The translations under genes and the position numbers were made by a program. Shown one piece after another: positions 54,627 to 62,286 of a stretch of DNA of 64,000 nucleotides. Where the stretch lies: assembly GCA_002709645.1 (NCBI GenBank), contig PAQG01000031.1:17653-81652 (forward strand), given 5' to 3'. The notes beneath the pieces were generated by a model, which was given only the letters and a program-made list of their open reading frames with translations, searched no databases and had not been told where the DNA came from. Numbering within the stretch: the stretch's first letter is position 1; each line of letters begins with the position of its first letter. This DNA comes from Acidimicrobiaceae bacterium (GTDB taxonomy: Bacteria; Actinomycetota; Acidimicrobiia; Acidimicrobiales; UBA8592).

Positions 54627-55532
54627 ATGTCTCGTATCTCAGAAGAGATTTCGAAAACTAGAAATAGATTTTCATTGTTCTCAAAATTGCAAAAAAATAG
54701 AGACCTCGGTCCTGATTTCTGGAAAGAAGCAGAAGAGATGCTTATTCAGGCTGATGTTGGAGTGAAAACATCAGTATCGCTAATTGCTGAACTGAAAGAC
54801 CTATCCAAAAAACAAAAACTAACGTCATCCCAAGATCTCATCGAATGTTTGAAAGAGAATTTAAAGAAGGTCTTATCTGCTTCGGAAAGGAACTTAAATG
54901 TTGTGGGCAATCCAGCCGTATGGATCTTTGTTGGCGTAAATGGAGTAGGGAAAACGACTTCGATCGGGAAACTGGCTTTCTGGAGAAAATCATTAGGATT
55001 TCAAGTTGTTATGGCTGCTGGAGATACGTTCCGTGCTGCAGCAGCAGAGCAGTTAGAGAAATGGGCCCAAGAATGCAACTCCATTTTGATACGAGGTGGA
55101 GAGGGGGCTGATCCAAGTTCAGTCATTTTTGATGCCATTGAACATGCTCATTCAGCGTCAATTCCGCTTGTCTTAGCAGATACTGCAGGAAGGCTGCATA
55201 CGAAAACAAACTTGATGGAGGAGCTATCTAAAATTGAACGAGTTGCCGGCAAAGGGTCAGGAACAGTTACTGAAATTTTGTTAACCCTAGATGCGACTAC
55301 TGGACAAAATGGGTTAGAACAAGCGAAGAAATTTGCTGCCGCTGTTGACGTCACAGGAATTATCCTAACGAAACTGGATAGTTCATCACGAGGTGGGATC
55401 ATTTTCGCTATTCAAGAAGAAATAGGGATACCAGTAAAGTTCATAGGGATAGGTGAGGGATCACAGGATCTCATCCAATTTGACCCAGATGATTTCGTAG
55501 AAGCTTTATTTGATTTTCAACCAGAGAACTAA
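54627..55532 (+). CDS. ftsY: Signal recognition particle receptor FtsY
   Basis: A 301-residue SRP GTPase of the NG type. The P-loop GVNGVGKT is at residues 103-110, with DTAGRLHTK as G3 and TKLD as G4. The acidic A domain of E. coli is absent, as usual in many actinobacteria. It docks the ribosome-SRP complex to the membrane and ffh follows 47 bases downstream. Confidence 0.96.
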   Translation: MSRISEEISKTRNRFSLFSKLQKNRDLGPDFWKEAEEMLIQADVGVKTSVSLIAELKDLSKKQKLTSSQDLIECLKENLKKVLSASERNLNVVGNPAVWIFVGVNGVGKTTSIGKLAFWRKSLGFQVVMAAGDTFRAAAAEQLEKWAQECNSILIRGGEGADPSSVIFDAIEHAHSASIPLVLADTAGRLHTKTNLMEELSKIERVAGKGSGTVTEILLTLDATTGQNGLEQAKKFAAAVDVTGIILTKLDSSSRGGIIFAIQEEIGIPVKFIGIGEGSQDLIQFDPDDFVEALFDFQPEN

Positions 55533-55579
55533 CTTCGTAGTATTAGAACACAGCCAAAACGTCCCGATTAGAGAGAATC

Positions 55580-57007
55580 ATGTTTGACACCCTAACTGAC
55601 CGACTAGGAGATATCTTTGGACGACTCAAAAGTAAAGGGCGGTTATCTGAATCTCAAATAAGTGATGTTCTTGACGAAGTCCGGATAGCGCTGTTAGAAG
55701 CTGATGTGAACCTAGAGGTCGCAAAAAACTTCCAAGAAAACGTCTTTTCTAGATGTTTAGAAGCAGAAATCCATAAAGCTCTAAATCCGGCTCAACAAGT
55801 AATTAAGGCAGTTAACGAAGAACTTATCAGCATTCTTGGGGGAGAATCTCTAACAATTTCATTCGCGAAAAAGTCACCCACGATTATTCTTCTAGCAGGT
55901 TTGCAAGGTGTCGGTAAAACCACCAATGCCGTCAAACTAGCAAAGTGGTTTAAATCTCAAGGTAGAAATCCTTTGCTTATCGGCGCTGACCTTCAAAGGC
56001 CAGCAGCTGTTGAACAGCTACGAACATTAGCTAAATCTATAGATATTCCAGTATTTTCTCAAAATAATGATCCGGTAGCGGTGGCATCCCAAGGGATCGA
56101 AGAGGCGCGACAAACGGGACGAGATGTCGTCATCTGCGATACAGCGGGACGTTTAACTATTGATGAGAAAATGATGCAAGAAATTAGAGAGATTTCCGAT
56201 GCAATAGAGCCGCATTACACATTCTTGGTAGTAGATGCAATGACTGGGCAAGATGCAGCCAATATCGCAGAATCGTTCGACAATAAACTCTCGCTAGATG
56301 CAATGATCTTAACCAAACTAGATGGAGATGCCAGAGGGGGCGCAGCGCTTTCAGCGAAATCAGTTGTCGGGAAACCAATAGCATTTGCTTCCACAGGTGA
56401 GAACATAGATGATTTTGAACAGTTTCATCCGGATCGACTAGCAAGTCGCATTCTTGGAATGGGGGATGTGTTAACCCTAATAGAGAAAGCTGAAGTTGCA
56501 TTTGACGAAGAGGAAACGAAGCGAGCAACTCAGAAACTTATCAGTGGACAATTCACACTTGAAGATTTCCTTGATCAAATGCAGCAACTTAAGAAAATGG
56601 GGCCAATGGAAAATATCATCGGGATGATGCCTGATCTCCCGCCAGGCGCAGACCCTTCTGACGTGGATGAAAGCCGTTTAGTCCGAATGGAAGCAATCAT
56701 TACATCAATGACTTCTGAAGAGAGGAACTCTCCTGCAATTATTGATGGTTCACGCCGAAGTAGAATAGCTAAAGGGTCTGGAACTAGCGTTCAAGAAGTC
56801 AGTTTATTATTGAAGCAGTTTAAAGAGATAAAACGAATGATGAAGGGATCTGTTAAGCCCCGTAAAAAGAATAAGAGAAAAGGTTCAAACAAAAGAAAGA
56901 AAAGTAAACCCAGCTCAAGAGTCAAACAGAAAAGTCAGTTAGATGACTTAGATTCTGGGACTGTCGGGGAGTTTGACTTGAGCGAATTCGGAACATTCTC
57001 AAACTGA
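55580..57007 (+). CDS. ffh: Signal recognition particle protein Ffh
   Basis: A 475-residue SRP54 homologue. NG domain: P-loop GLQGVGKTT at about residues 107-115, DTAGRL and TKLDGDARGG. The M domain follows (about 300-430) with the SRP-RNA-binding SRRSRIAKGSG. A basic tail of about 35 residues (KPRKKNKRKGSNKRKKSKPS) and a short acidic end are added, longer than in E. coli. It binds signal sequences of nascent membrane proteins. Confidence 0.96.
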   Translation: MFDTLTDRLGDIFGRLKSKGRLSESQISDVLDEVRIALLEADVNLEVAKNFQENVFSRCLEAEIHKALNPAQQVIKAVNEELISILGGESLTISFAKKSPTIILLAGLQGVGKTTNAVKLAKWFKSQGRNPLLIGADLQRPAAVEQLRTLAKSIDIPVFSQNNDPVAVASQGIEEARQTGRDVVICDTAGRLTIDEKMMQEIREISDAIEPHYTFLVVDAMTGQDAANIAESFDNKLSLDAMILTKLDGDARGGAALSAKSVVGKPIAFASTGENIDDFEQFHPDRLASRILGMGDVLTLIEKAEVAFDEEETKRATQKLISGQFTLEDFLDQMQQLKKMGPMENIIGMMPDLPPGADPSDVDESRLVRMEAIITSMTSEERNSPAIIDGSRRSRIAKGSGTSVQEVSLLLKQFKEIKRMMKGSVKPRKKNKRKGSNKRKKSKPSSRVKQKSQLDDLDSGTVGEFDLSEFGTFSN

Positions 57008-57052
57008 AGTAAAAATCAATTTAAAGAAATATCTCAAAGATCATTGAACCGA

Positions 57053-57099
57053 CGGTTTTTCTCGGCACACTGTGTGACGACCGAAAAGTAAATTTTTTT
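57053..57099 (+). terminator. Candidate terminator after ffh
   Basis: TCGGCACA (57062-57069) can pair with TGTG...CCGA (57073-57076, 57081-57084) with a 4-base bulge, and seven T lie at 57093-57099, eight bases beyond. It is imperfect and could instead be part of the rpsP leader. Confidence 0.4.
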
Positions 57100-57105
57100 A
57101 GGTGT

Positions 57106-57165
57106 GTATCCGTGTAAAAACCAAATAGGATACGAACTTATCCAAGAAGGGATAGCCCTATGGGC
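57106..57165 (+). promoter_or_regulatory. rpsP leader with alternating GGATA/TATCC segments
   Basis: GTATCC (57106-57111), GGATAC (57128-57133), TATCC (57139-57143) and GGATA (57150-57154) allow either 1:2 plus 3:4, or 2:3 pairing. A GCCC-TAT-GGGC hairpin follows at 57155-57165, 22 bases before the GTG start of rpsP. The region has no recognised gene. Confidence 0.45.
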
Positions 57166-57187
57166 AGAATCTCAGAAAGAAGAAAAC

Positions 57188-57691
57188 GTGGCAGTTAAAC
57201 TCCGCCTTGTACGAATGGGGAAACGTAAGCAACCTACATATCGAGTCGTGGCAGCTGATAGCCGGTCACCTCGAAACGGGAGGTTCATAGAAATACTAGG
57301 AACCTATGAACCTAGGCAAGAACCCTCCGTAATTAATATTGATAATGAAAGAGCTTTGCATTGGTTGAGGAATGGGGCAAAACCCACAGAGCGAGTAGAG
57401 AAATTGCTTCGTATTACCGGAACGTGGGAAGAATTTACAGGAAAACCCCTCGAGCCAATTGTCTATGTTTCAAAAGAAACTAAAGATCAGACTCCAGAGA
57501 TAGACAAGGAAAAAGAAGAAACATCTGAACCAATAGAAGTAGAAGAAATCACTAATGAAGAAAGCGAAGATTCTGAAGAAGAGGCATCATCTGTAGCCCC
57601 TGATTCCTCTGAAGTTAGTGAAGAAGATCCTAAAGATGATTCCTCTGAAGTTAGTGAAGAAGATTCTGAAGAAGAGGAAGAAGACTCGTGA
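57188..57691 (+). CDS. rpsP: 30S ribosomal protein S16 with long acidic tail
   Basis: A 167-residue protein from GTG 57188. AVKLRLVRMGKRKQPTYRVV and ADSRSPRNGRFIE are the S16 core, which ends near residue 85. The remaining 80 residues are very acidic (E, D, S), ending SSEVSEEDSEEEEEDS, with a perfect 27-base direct repeat. The upstream frame to 57104 does not look like S16. khpA overlaps the stop by 4 bases. Confidence 0.95.
   Translation: MAVKLRLVRMGKRKQPTYRVVAADSRSPRNGRFIEILGTYEPRQEPSVINIDNERALHWLRNGAKPTERVEKLLRITGTWEEFTGKPLEPIVYVSKETKDQTPEIDKEKEETSEPIEVEEITNEESEDSEEEASSVAPDSSEVSEEDPKDDSSEVSEEDSEEEEEDS
57602..57664. repeat. Perfect 27-base direct repeat in the rpsP tail
   Basis: The copies at 57602-57628 and 57638-57664 are identical and in frame, each encoding DSSEVSEED. 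A shorter repeat (57569-57584 and 57662-57677, encoding DSEEE) flanks them, suggesting slippage growth of the tail. Confidence 0.95.
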
Positions 57692-57948
57692 GTATAGAAA
57701 ACAATGAGACCAGCCACGCGTATAACGTTCTTGAGCACATTGTAAAATCAGTGGTTGAAAAACCAGATGAAGTTGAAATCCAAGTTGAGAATAATGAGAA
57801 AGAGACGACACTCTCTGTCAAAGTAGGAGATGGTGATATGGGGCGTGTGATAGGACGGCGTGGCAGAATCGCAAATGCGATCAGGACAGTGACAAGAGCA
57901 GCCGCAGTTCGTGATGGCCTTACCATTTCGGTTGAATTCATTGACTAG
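57688..57948 (+). CDS. khpA: KH-domain RNA-binding protein KhpA
   Basis: An 86-residue single KH domain. The GXXG loop is in GRVIGRRGRIANAIR. It normally acts with KhpB in RNA metabolism. The GTG start at 57688 overlaps the rpsP stop. The rpsP-khpA-rimM-trmD order is standard. Confidence 0.92.
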   Translation: MSIENNETSHAYNVLEHIVKSVVEKPDEVEIQVENNEKETTLSVKVGDGDMGRVIGRRGRIANAIRTVTRAAAVRDGLTISVEFID

Positions 57949-58044
57949 GTCCGAATCAAAGAACTCTAACTAGGAATCCTTCTCCGAAGATGCATAGAAT
58001 GTAGTATTCGATTTGAAGAATCTATTCTAAAGATCCAAATTGAA

Positions 58045-58518
58045 ATGAAACCTGTGAAACTGCTTGAAATAGGAAGAATCGGAAAACCTCACGGCCTGCG
58101 CGGAGAAGTAACCATCCTTTTGACTACAGACCGCAAAGAAAGAATTTCCGCTGGATCAGTTCTCTTTTTGGATTCAAAACAAGAGTTGATTGTCCAGAAT
58201 TCTAGAAGTCATAAGAAGCGATTTCTTGTTTTGTTCAAAGGGATGGACACTCGTGAGTCTGCTGAGAAGGTTTCTGGAGAAAAATTATTCGCAGAACCAT
58301 TAAAGGACGAAACAACAATTTGGGTGCACGAATTGATTGGAAAAATTGTCGTTGACTCCTATGGGTGTGAACATGGAGAAGTTGTAGAAATCCACGCCAA
58401 CCCTGCTAGTGACCTGCTGGTCTTAGATGATGGAACTTTGGTGCCAATTACTTTTCTGTCTGAAATAGAAGAGGAGACCATAATAGTACGTGTACCAAAG
58501 GGCATTTTCCCAGATTGA
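58045..58518 (+). CDS. rimM: Ribosome maturation factor RimM
   Basis: A 157-residue protein that binds S19 during 30S head assembly. IGRIGKPHGLRGEV at the start and VPITFLSEIEEETIIV in the PRC-barrel half are typical. The 96-base gap before it has weak AT-rich stems only. It overlaps the possible TTG start of trmD. Confidence 0.93.
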   Translation: MKPVKLLEIGRIGKPHGLRGEVTILLTTDRKERISAGSVLFLDSKQELIVQNSRSHKKRFLVLFKGMDTRESAEKVSGEKLFAEPLKDETTIWVHELIGKIVVDSYGCEHGEVVEIHANPASDLLVLDDGTLVPITFLSEIEEETIIVRVPKGIFPD

Positions 58519-58523
58519 TCAAG

Positions 58524-59243
58524 ATGAGAATTGACGTATTTTCCATATTCCCAAAGTTAATTGAGGCCTTCGCAGGTGAGTCCATTTTGGGCCGGACTAT
58601 AGATACAGGTTTAGTAGAACTTAACTGCCATGACATTCGCCTCGGTGCAAAGGACAGCCATAAAAGCGTAGATGATTCCCCATTTGGAGGTGGGGCAGGA
58701 ATGGTACTCAAACCAGAACCCATTTTTGAAGCAGTGGAACAAGTCCAACCTGAAAGACCCATCTTTCTTCTTATTCCAACTGGCCCGGTTTTTGATCAAG
58801 CTAAGGCCATTGAACTTTCAGAACTTGGAGGCTTCTCCTTACTTTGTGGAAGATATGAAGGTATCGATCAACGAGTTAAAGATCATCTAATAGATGAGGA
58901 GCTTTCAGTTGGCAATTTCGTACTTTCTGGTGGAGAAATCGCTGCTTTACTAGTTATTGAAAGTGTGACTCGTCTTTTGCCAGGATCCATGGGTAATTCA
59001 GAATCCTCAGAAGAGGAATCATTTTCAAATGGGTTACTTGAATATCCGCACTACACAAGACCATGGAACTTTCGAGAAAATACCCCTCCAGAAATTCTTA
59101 GAAGTGGCGATCATGAGCAAATAAGGCAATGGCGTAAAGCGATGTCCCTGAAGGTGACTTTAGAAAAGAGGCCAGATTTAATCACCGCTAGAGGGGGATT
59201 AACTGAAGAAGAAAAAAAATTGATTGAAAAAACGTGGGACTAA
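58524..59243 (+). CDS. trmD: tRNA (guanine(37)-N1)-methyltransferase
   Basis: A 239-residue SPOUT methyltransferase from ATG 58524; TTG 58515 would add three residues. MRIDVFSIFP is a typical start. LLCGRYEGIDQRV and GNFVLSGGEIAAL form the knot that binds SAM. It methylates G37 to keep the reading frame. Confidence 0.96.
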   Translation: MRIDVFSIFPKLIEAFAGESILGRTIDTGLVELNCHDIRLGAKDSHKSVDDSPFGGGAGMVLKPEPIFEAVEQVQPERPIFLLIPTGPVFDQAKAIELSELGGFSLLCGRYEGIDQRVKDHLIDEELSVGNFVLSGGEIAALLVIESVTRLLPGSMGNSESSEEESFSNGLLEYPHYTRPWNFRENTPPEILRSGDHEQIRQWRKAMSLKVTLEKRPDLITARGGLTEEEKKLIEKTWD

Positions 59244-59246
59244 TCT

Positions 59247-59353
59247 AATTTCCTTTGAAATTAACGTATACATGATTGGAGTCCGAGGAAATTGTCCGTA
59301 TCCTTACATGGTTCGCATGGGTTGGTGAAACTCACTTTAAACAAGGGCTATCT
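59247..59353 (+). promoter_or_regulatory. rplS leader with two alternative stems
   Basis: AATTTC-CTTT-GAAATT (59247-59262) is a local hairpin, but AATTTCCT (59247-59254) also matches AGGAAATT at 59286-59293. GTGA-AAC-TCAC lies close to the rplS ribosome site. The gap holds no gene. Confidence 0.3.
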
Positions 59354-59698
59354 ATGAAACTCACAGATCATATCGACAAGGAAAGCTTAAAAGATGATGT
59401 ACCCGAATTCTCTCCTGGAGATACTGTAAAAGTTCATGTACGGGTTGTTGAAGGTAATCGAGAGCGCGTACAGATTTTCGAAGGAGCAGTTATTGCGCGA
59501 CAAGGCGGCGGGATAAGCGAAACATTTACTGTGCGAAAAGTATCTTTTGGGGTAGGAGTAGAGAGAACTTTCCCTATCCATTCTCCAATCATTGAAAAAA
59601 TTGAGCCAGTCACACGAGGTGATGTCCGACGTGCAAAACTCTATTATCAACGGGATCGCATCGGTAAACGGGCAAAGATTAAAGAAAAAAGGGATTAA
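59354..59698 (+). CDS. rplS: 50S ribosomal protein L19
   Basis: A 114-residue protein from ATG 59354; the frame extends upstream to 59276 but those residues are not L19-like. [20 protein letters not shown] and [13 protein letters not shown] are the family segments (shown in part). The end [17 protein letters not shown] is normal. The next gene is convergent. Confidence 0.95.
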   Translation: MKLTDHIDKESLKDDVPEFSPGDTVKVHVRVVEGNRERVQIFEGAVIARQGGGISETFTVRKVSFGVGVERTFPIHSPIIEKIEPVTRGDVRRAKLYYQRDRIGKRAKIKEKRD

Positions 59699-59712
59699 CT
59701 GCGGACCTTCAT

Positions 59713-59922
59713 TTAACCGTCTGCAACTGGCGGACGTTTCTCCCGATTCTTCCAGCAGCCTTTATGCCAATGTCTACGAAAGTCGGGTTCGCCAATAGGA
59801 ACAGCGACAATATGTCCAAGCCCAACTTTAATATCTCGTCCACATCCCGGGCATGTATACGACTTTTTGGCTTGATATGGTTGGACTACCCTTACCTCGA
59901 CATCTTCTTCGGACCAAAGCAT
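59713..59922 (-). CDS. Small zinc-binding protein (CxxC...HxHxxC)
   Basis: A 69-residue protein from ATG 59922; a TTG start at 59949 would add nine residues. CPGCGRDI, then GHIVAVP and DFRRHWHKGCW make a likely Cys/Cys/His/Cys zinc site. I recall this layout in actinobacterial proteins of unknown role. It begins 1 base after the stop of the 36-residue membrane peptide gene (TGAGATG), so they are translationally coupled. Confidence 0.82.
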   Translation of the reverse strand: MLWSEEDVEVRVVQPYQAKKSYTCPGCGRDIKVGLGHIVAVPIGEPDFRRHWHKGCWKNREKRPPVADG

Positions 59923-59923
59923 C

Positions 59924-60034
59924 TCAACCAGCCATTGCCCAAAGAACAAGCCCTAGTAAAACAATAAGTCCTAGACCTACGAACCAGTAATCAAATTTTG
60001 ATTTACGGTAGCGTCTAGCCGGATTAAACCCCAT
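59924..60034 (-). CDS. 36-residue single-pass membrane peptide
   Basis: A short gene with ATG at 60032-60034 and TGA at 59924-59926. A basic N-terminus (MGFNPARRYRKSKFDYW) precedes one hydrophobic helix (FVGLGLIVLLGLVLWAMAG). Its basic residues should stay in the cytosol. It is upstream of, and coupled to, the zinc protein gene. I recall similar MGFNP-type actinobacterial peptides, without known function. Confidence 0.75.
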   Translation of the reverse strand: MGFNPARRYRKSKFDYWFVGLGLIVLLGLVLWAMAG

Positions 60035-60055
60035 ATGTTCTAGTATCGTTGCTAT

Positions 60056-60835
60056 ATGGAAGAAATACAGGTAAATCAAACTGAAAATATTGCGACGGTA
60101 ACCATTAACCGGCCAGAGGTAAAAAACGCGGTCACTGCACCCATGTGGGACGAACTTCGGGATGTGTTTGTTCGGCTAGGTTACGACGACACTGTAAGAG
60201 CAGTGATCGTAACGGGGGCAGGTTCAGACTTCTGTTCAGGTGCGGATGTAAGCGCGATGGGAACCGGAACTGGTGAAAGGATGCACCAACTCGAATCCAT
60301 GAGGAAGGTAGGGGATTGTTGCCTTGCATTATTCAATATGCCCAAGATAACGATTGCACGAATTCCCGGAGTAGCTGTAGGTGCAGGTATGAACATGGCA
60401 CTTGCTTGTGACATTGTCATTGCATCGGATCAAGCACGATTTAGCGAGATTTTTGCTAAGAGAGGATTGTCAGTTGACTTTGGTGGCTCATTCCTACTGC
60501 CGCGAATAGTTGGGCTGCAGAAAGCGAAAGAACTCGTTCTTTTAGCTGATGTGATTTCAGCTGAAGAAGCCAATCGAATGGGTCTCGTCAATTATGTAGT
60601 TGCACCAAGCGACCTAGATGACAAAGTTAGCGAAGTGGCTTCTAAGGCAGCCTCTGGACCGCCTCGAGCAATAGCAATGAGCAAAGCAATGCTCAACAGT
60701 TCTTTTTCTAACTCTTTGGCTGAAGCACTTGACCATGAAGGAACCTCGCAAACATTTAATTTCACGACAAAAGATATTTCTGAAGCAATGAAAGCCTTTC
60801 AAGAAAAGAGATCACCTGAATTTAAAGGATGGTGA
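60056..60835 (+). CDS. Enoyl-CoA hydratase/isomerase family protein
   Basis: A 259-residue crotonase-fold protein. GAGSDFCSGADVSAMG and GVAVGAGMNMALACD form the oxyanion hole. EIFAKRGLSVDFGGSFLLPR contains the usual catalytic loop region, and the acid pair cannot be fixed by eye. The substrate is unknown. The stop region overlaps the next gene by 7 bases. It diverges from the small membrane peptide gene. Confidence 0.9.
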   Translation: MEEIQVNQTENIATVTINRPEVKNAVTAPMWDELRDVFVRLGYDDTVRAVIVTGAGSDFCSGADVSAMGTGTGERMHQLESMRKVGDCCLALFNMPKITIARIPGVAVGAGMNMALACDIVIASDQARFSEIFAKRGLSVDFGGSFLLPRIVGLQKAKELVLLADVISAEEANRMGLVNYVVAPSDLDDKVSEVASKAASGPPRAIAMSKAMLNSSFSNSLAEALDHEGTSQTFNFTTKDISEAMKAFQEKRSPEFKGW

Positions 60836-61203
60836 TGCAACGTTTCTTAAAGAAGAAATGGGAAAAGGTTTTAAGTTTCTTTTTTCTGCTCCTTCTCGCA
60901 TCCTGTGGTAATAATGTCATCCCAGAAGTCCCTGCAGGCCCAGATGGTGATTTTGAAGGGGCGCTGCTTGAAGGAAGGGAGATATGGGGAACTCATTGCG
61001 CCTCTTGTCATGGTCCCTCAGGGCAGGGAGGACGGGGAGCGAAATTAAACGATGGCAAGATATTTGAAAATTACTCAGAGCCTGAAGCGATGATAAATGT
61101 CATCAACAATGGTAAAGGGCAGGGAATGCCTGCTTTCAATTCAAAATTAACTCTTTCTGAAACAGAAGCAGTTATAAGGTATATCCGAGAAATATTAAAC
61201 TAA
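60829..61203 (+). CDS. Class I cytochrome c lipoprotein
   Basis: A 124-residue protein with an N-terminal signal and lipobox LLASC (C26). The heme site is CASCH (C57, C60, H61), and M in GMPAF is the likely second ligand. It should be anchored outside the membrane and carry electrons. ATG 60829 overlaps the hydratase gene; ATG 60835 is possible too. xerC follows 18 bases later. Confidence 0.9.
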   Translation: MVMQRFLKKKWEKVLSFFFLLLLASCGNNVIPEVPAGPDGDFEGALLEGREIWGTHCASCHGPSGQGGRGAKLNDGKIFENYSEPEAMINVINNGKGQGMPAFNSKLTLSETEAVIRYIREILN

Positions 61204-61221
61204 AGGACTCTCTGATCTGGT

Positions 61222-62142
61222 ATGACGCCCAGTGAACTCGGTAATGGATACCCTATAGCTATGCCTTGGCAGATTAACGCATATCTCGAAGCACTCACAT
61301 CCGTTTCGGAATCTACAGTTGCTGTTTATAAGCGAGATATGAATGCTTTCATCAGTTGGTGTGATGATAATGGTTTCAACAAGCCAAAAAATGTAACGAG
61401 AAGACATCTTCGGCTATACCTAGCCTGGCTTCAGGAAAGAAATTATGCTCGCAAAACAATCGCACGCAAGGCTTCTTCGTTAAGAAGGTATTTCAAGTGG
61501 GCACAGCATCAAAAGCTAATTGAGTTAGACCCGACTATTGAACTACAAACACGTCTTGGCAAAGGGAGGTTGCCTAGAGTGCTAAAGAATGAGGAGCTTA
61601 GAGTATTGCTTGATGAACCTCGCCCTTTTATTGCTGATGATGATGGTCCCAGAAAGATGCGAGACGATGCAGTATTGGAACTTCTGTACGGTAGCGGACT
61701 TCGAGTTAGTGAATTATGCGACTTACAATTTGGTGCTTTTGATTTCGATAAAAAATTAGTCCGCGTTATGGGTAAAGGAAGTAAAGAGCGACTCATTCCC
61801 TTATCCGAGAAATCAATCACCGCTATCAAGTCATGGATATCAAGAGGAAGACAAGAAATGCTTGGAAATGTTAAAGATACTGGGTTTATTTTTCTCAACA
61901 TGCGAGGGAAGCCAATAACATCAAGGGACGTTCGGCGTTTGCTTGATAGGCGATCCCCAGTTCCTGTGAACCCCCATGCGCTACGACACACTTTTGCCAC
62001 ACATTTACTTGATGGGGGAGCAGACTTAAGGGAAGTGCAAGAGCTGTTAGGGCACGCTGATTTGAGTTCAACTCAGATTTATACACATGTCAGTAAAGAA
62101 CGGCTCCGGACAGTGCACAAAAATACTCATCCTCGCGGATAG
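61222..62142 (+). CDS. xerC: Tyrosine recombinase XerC
   Basis: A 306-residue site-specific recombinase that resolves chromosome dimers at dif. The N-terminal SAM-like domain (VYKRDMNAFISWC) and catalytic residues R (SGLRVSEL), K, H-x-x-R (HALRHTFATHLL), H (LGHADLSSTQ) and Y (IYTHVS) are complete. ATG 61261 is an alternative start. It precedes rpsB, a frequent actinobacterial order. Confidence 0.93.
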   Translation: MTPSELGNGYPIAMPWQINAYLEALTSVSESTVAVYKRDMNAFISWCDDNGFNKPKNVTRRHLRLYLAWLQERNYARKTIARKASSLRRYFKWAQHQKLIELDPTIELQTRLGKGRLPRVLKNEELRVLLDEPRPFIADDDGPRKMRDDAVLELLYGSGLRVSELCDLQFGAFDFDKKLVRVMGKGSKERLIPLSEKSITAIKSWISRGRQEMLGNVKDTGFIFLNMRGKPITSRDVRRLLDRRSPVPVNPHALRHTFATHLLDGGADLREVQELLGHADLSSTQIYTHVSKERLRTVHKNTHPRG

Positions 62143-62195
62143 AAAGATTTGAACCTTCATAGTGTAAGAACTACTGCTTGTCGTTAGAATCACAG

Positions 62196-62286
62196 TTGCT
62201 TGAAATTCAAGCAAAAATTCACCTGAAGTCATCCACGGTCGCCTAGGCGCCGACTTCAGGATTCGTTAAACCGTGGTAGGAGAGAA
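62196..62286 (+). promoter_or_regulatory. rpsB leader with predicted H-type pseudoknot
   Basis: CCTGAAGTC (62222-62230) pairs with GACTTCAGG (62252-62260). CCACGGT in its loop (62233-62239) is perfectly complementary to ACCGTGG (62270-62276), which ends just before the AGGAGAG ribosome site. A separate 7-bp hairpin lies at 62196-62214. The arrangement suits autoregulation by S2. Confidence 0.65.

Noticed and set aside
57104..57187. Upstream extension of rpsP
   Set aside because: The residues do not match S16, which begins at AVKLRLVRMG; the bases fit a structured leader better.
57949..58044. AT-rich stems between khpA and rimM
   Set aside because: TAGAAT/ATTCTA and ATTC/GAAT pairings are short and expected by chance at this composition.
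59276..59353. Upstream extension of rplS
   Set aside because: L19 begins near MKLTDHID; the added residues have no counterpart in the family.
61509..62000. 163-codon open frame on the minus strand
   Set aside because: It is antisense to the catalytic part of xerC and has no coherent motif.
62196..62214. Hairpin considered as xerC terminator
   Set aside because: It is followed by A-rich sequence, not a T-run, and sits in the rpsB leader.
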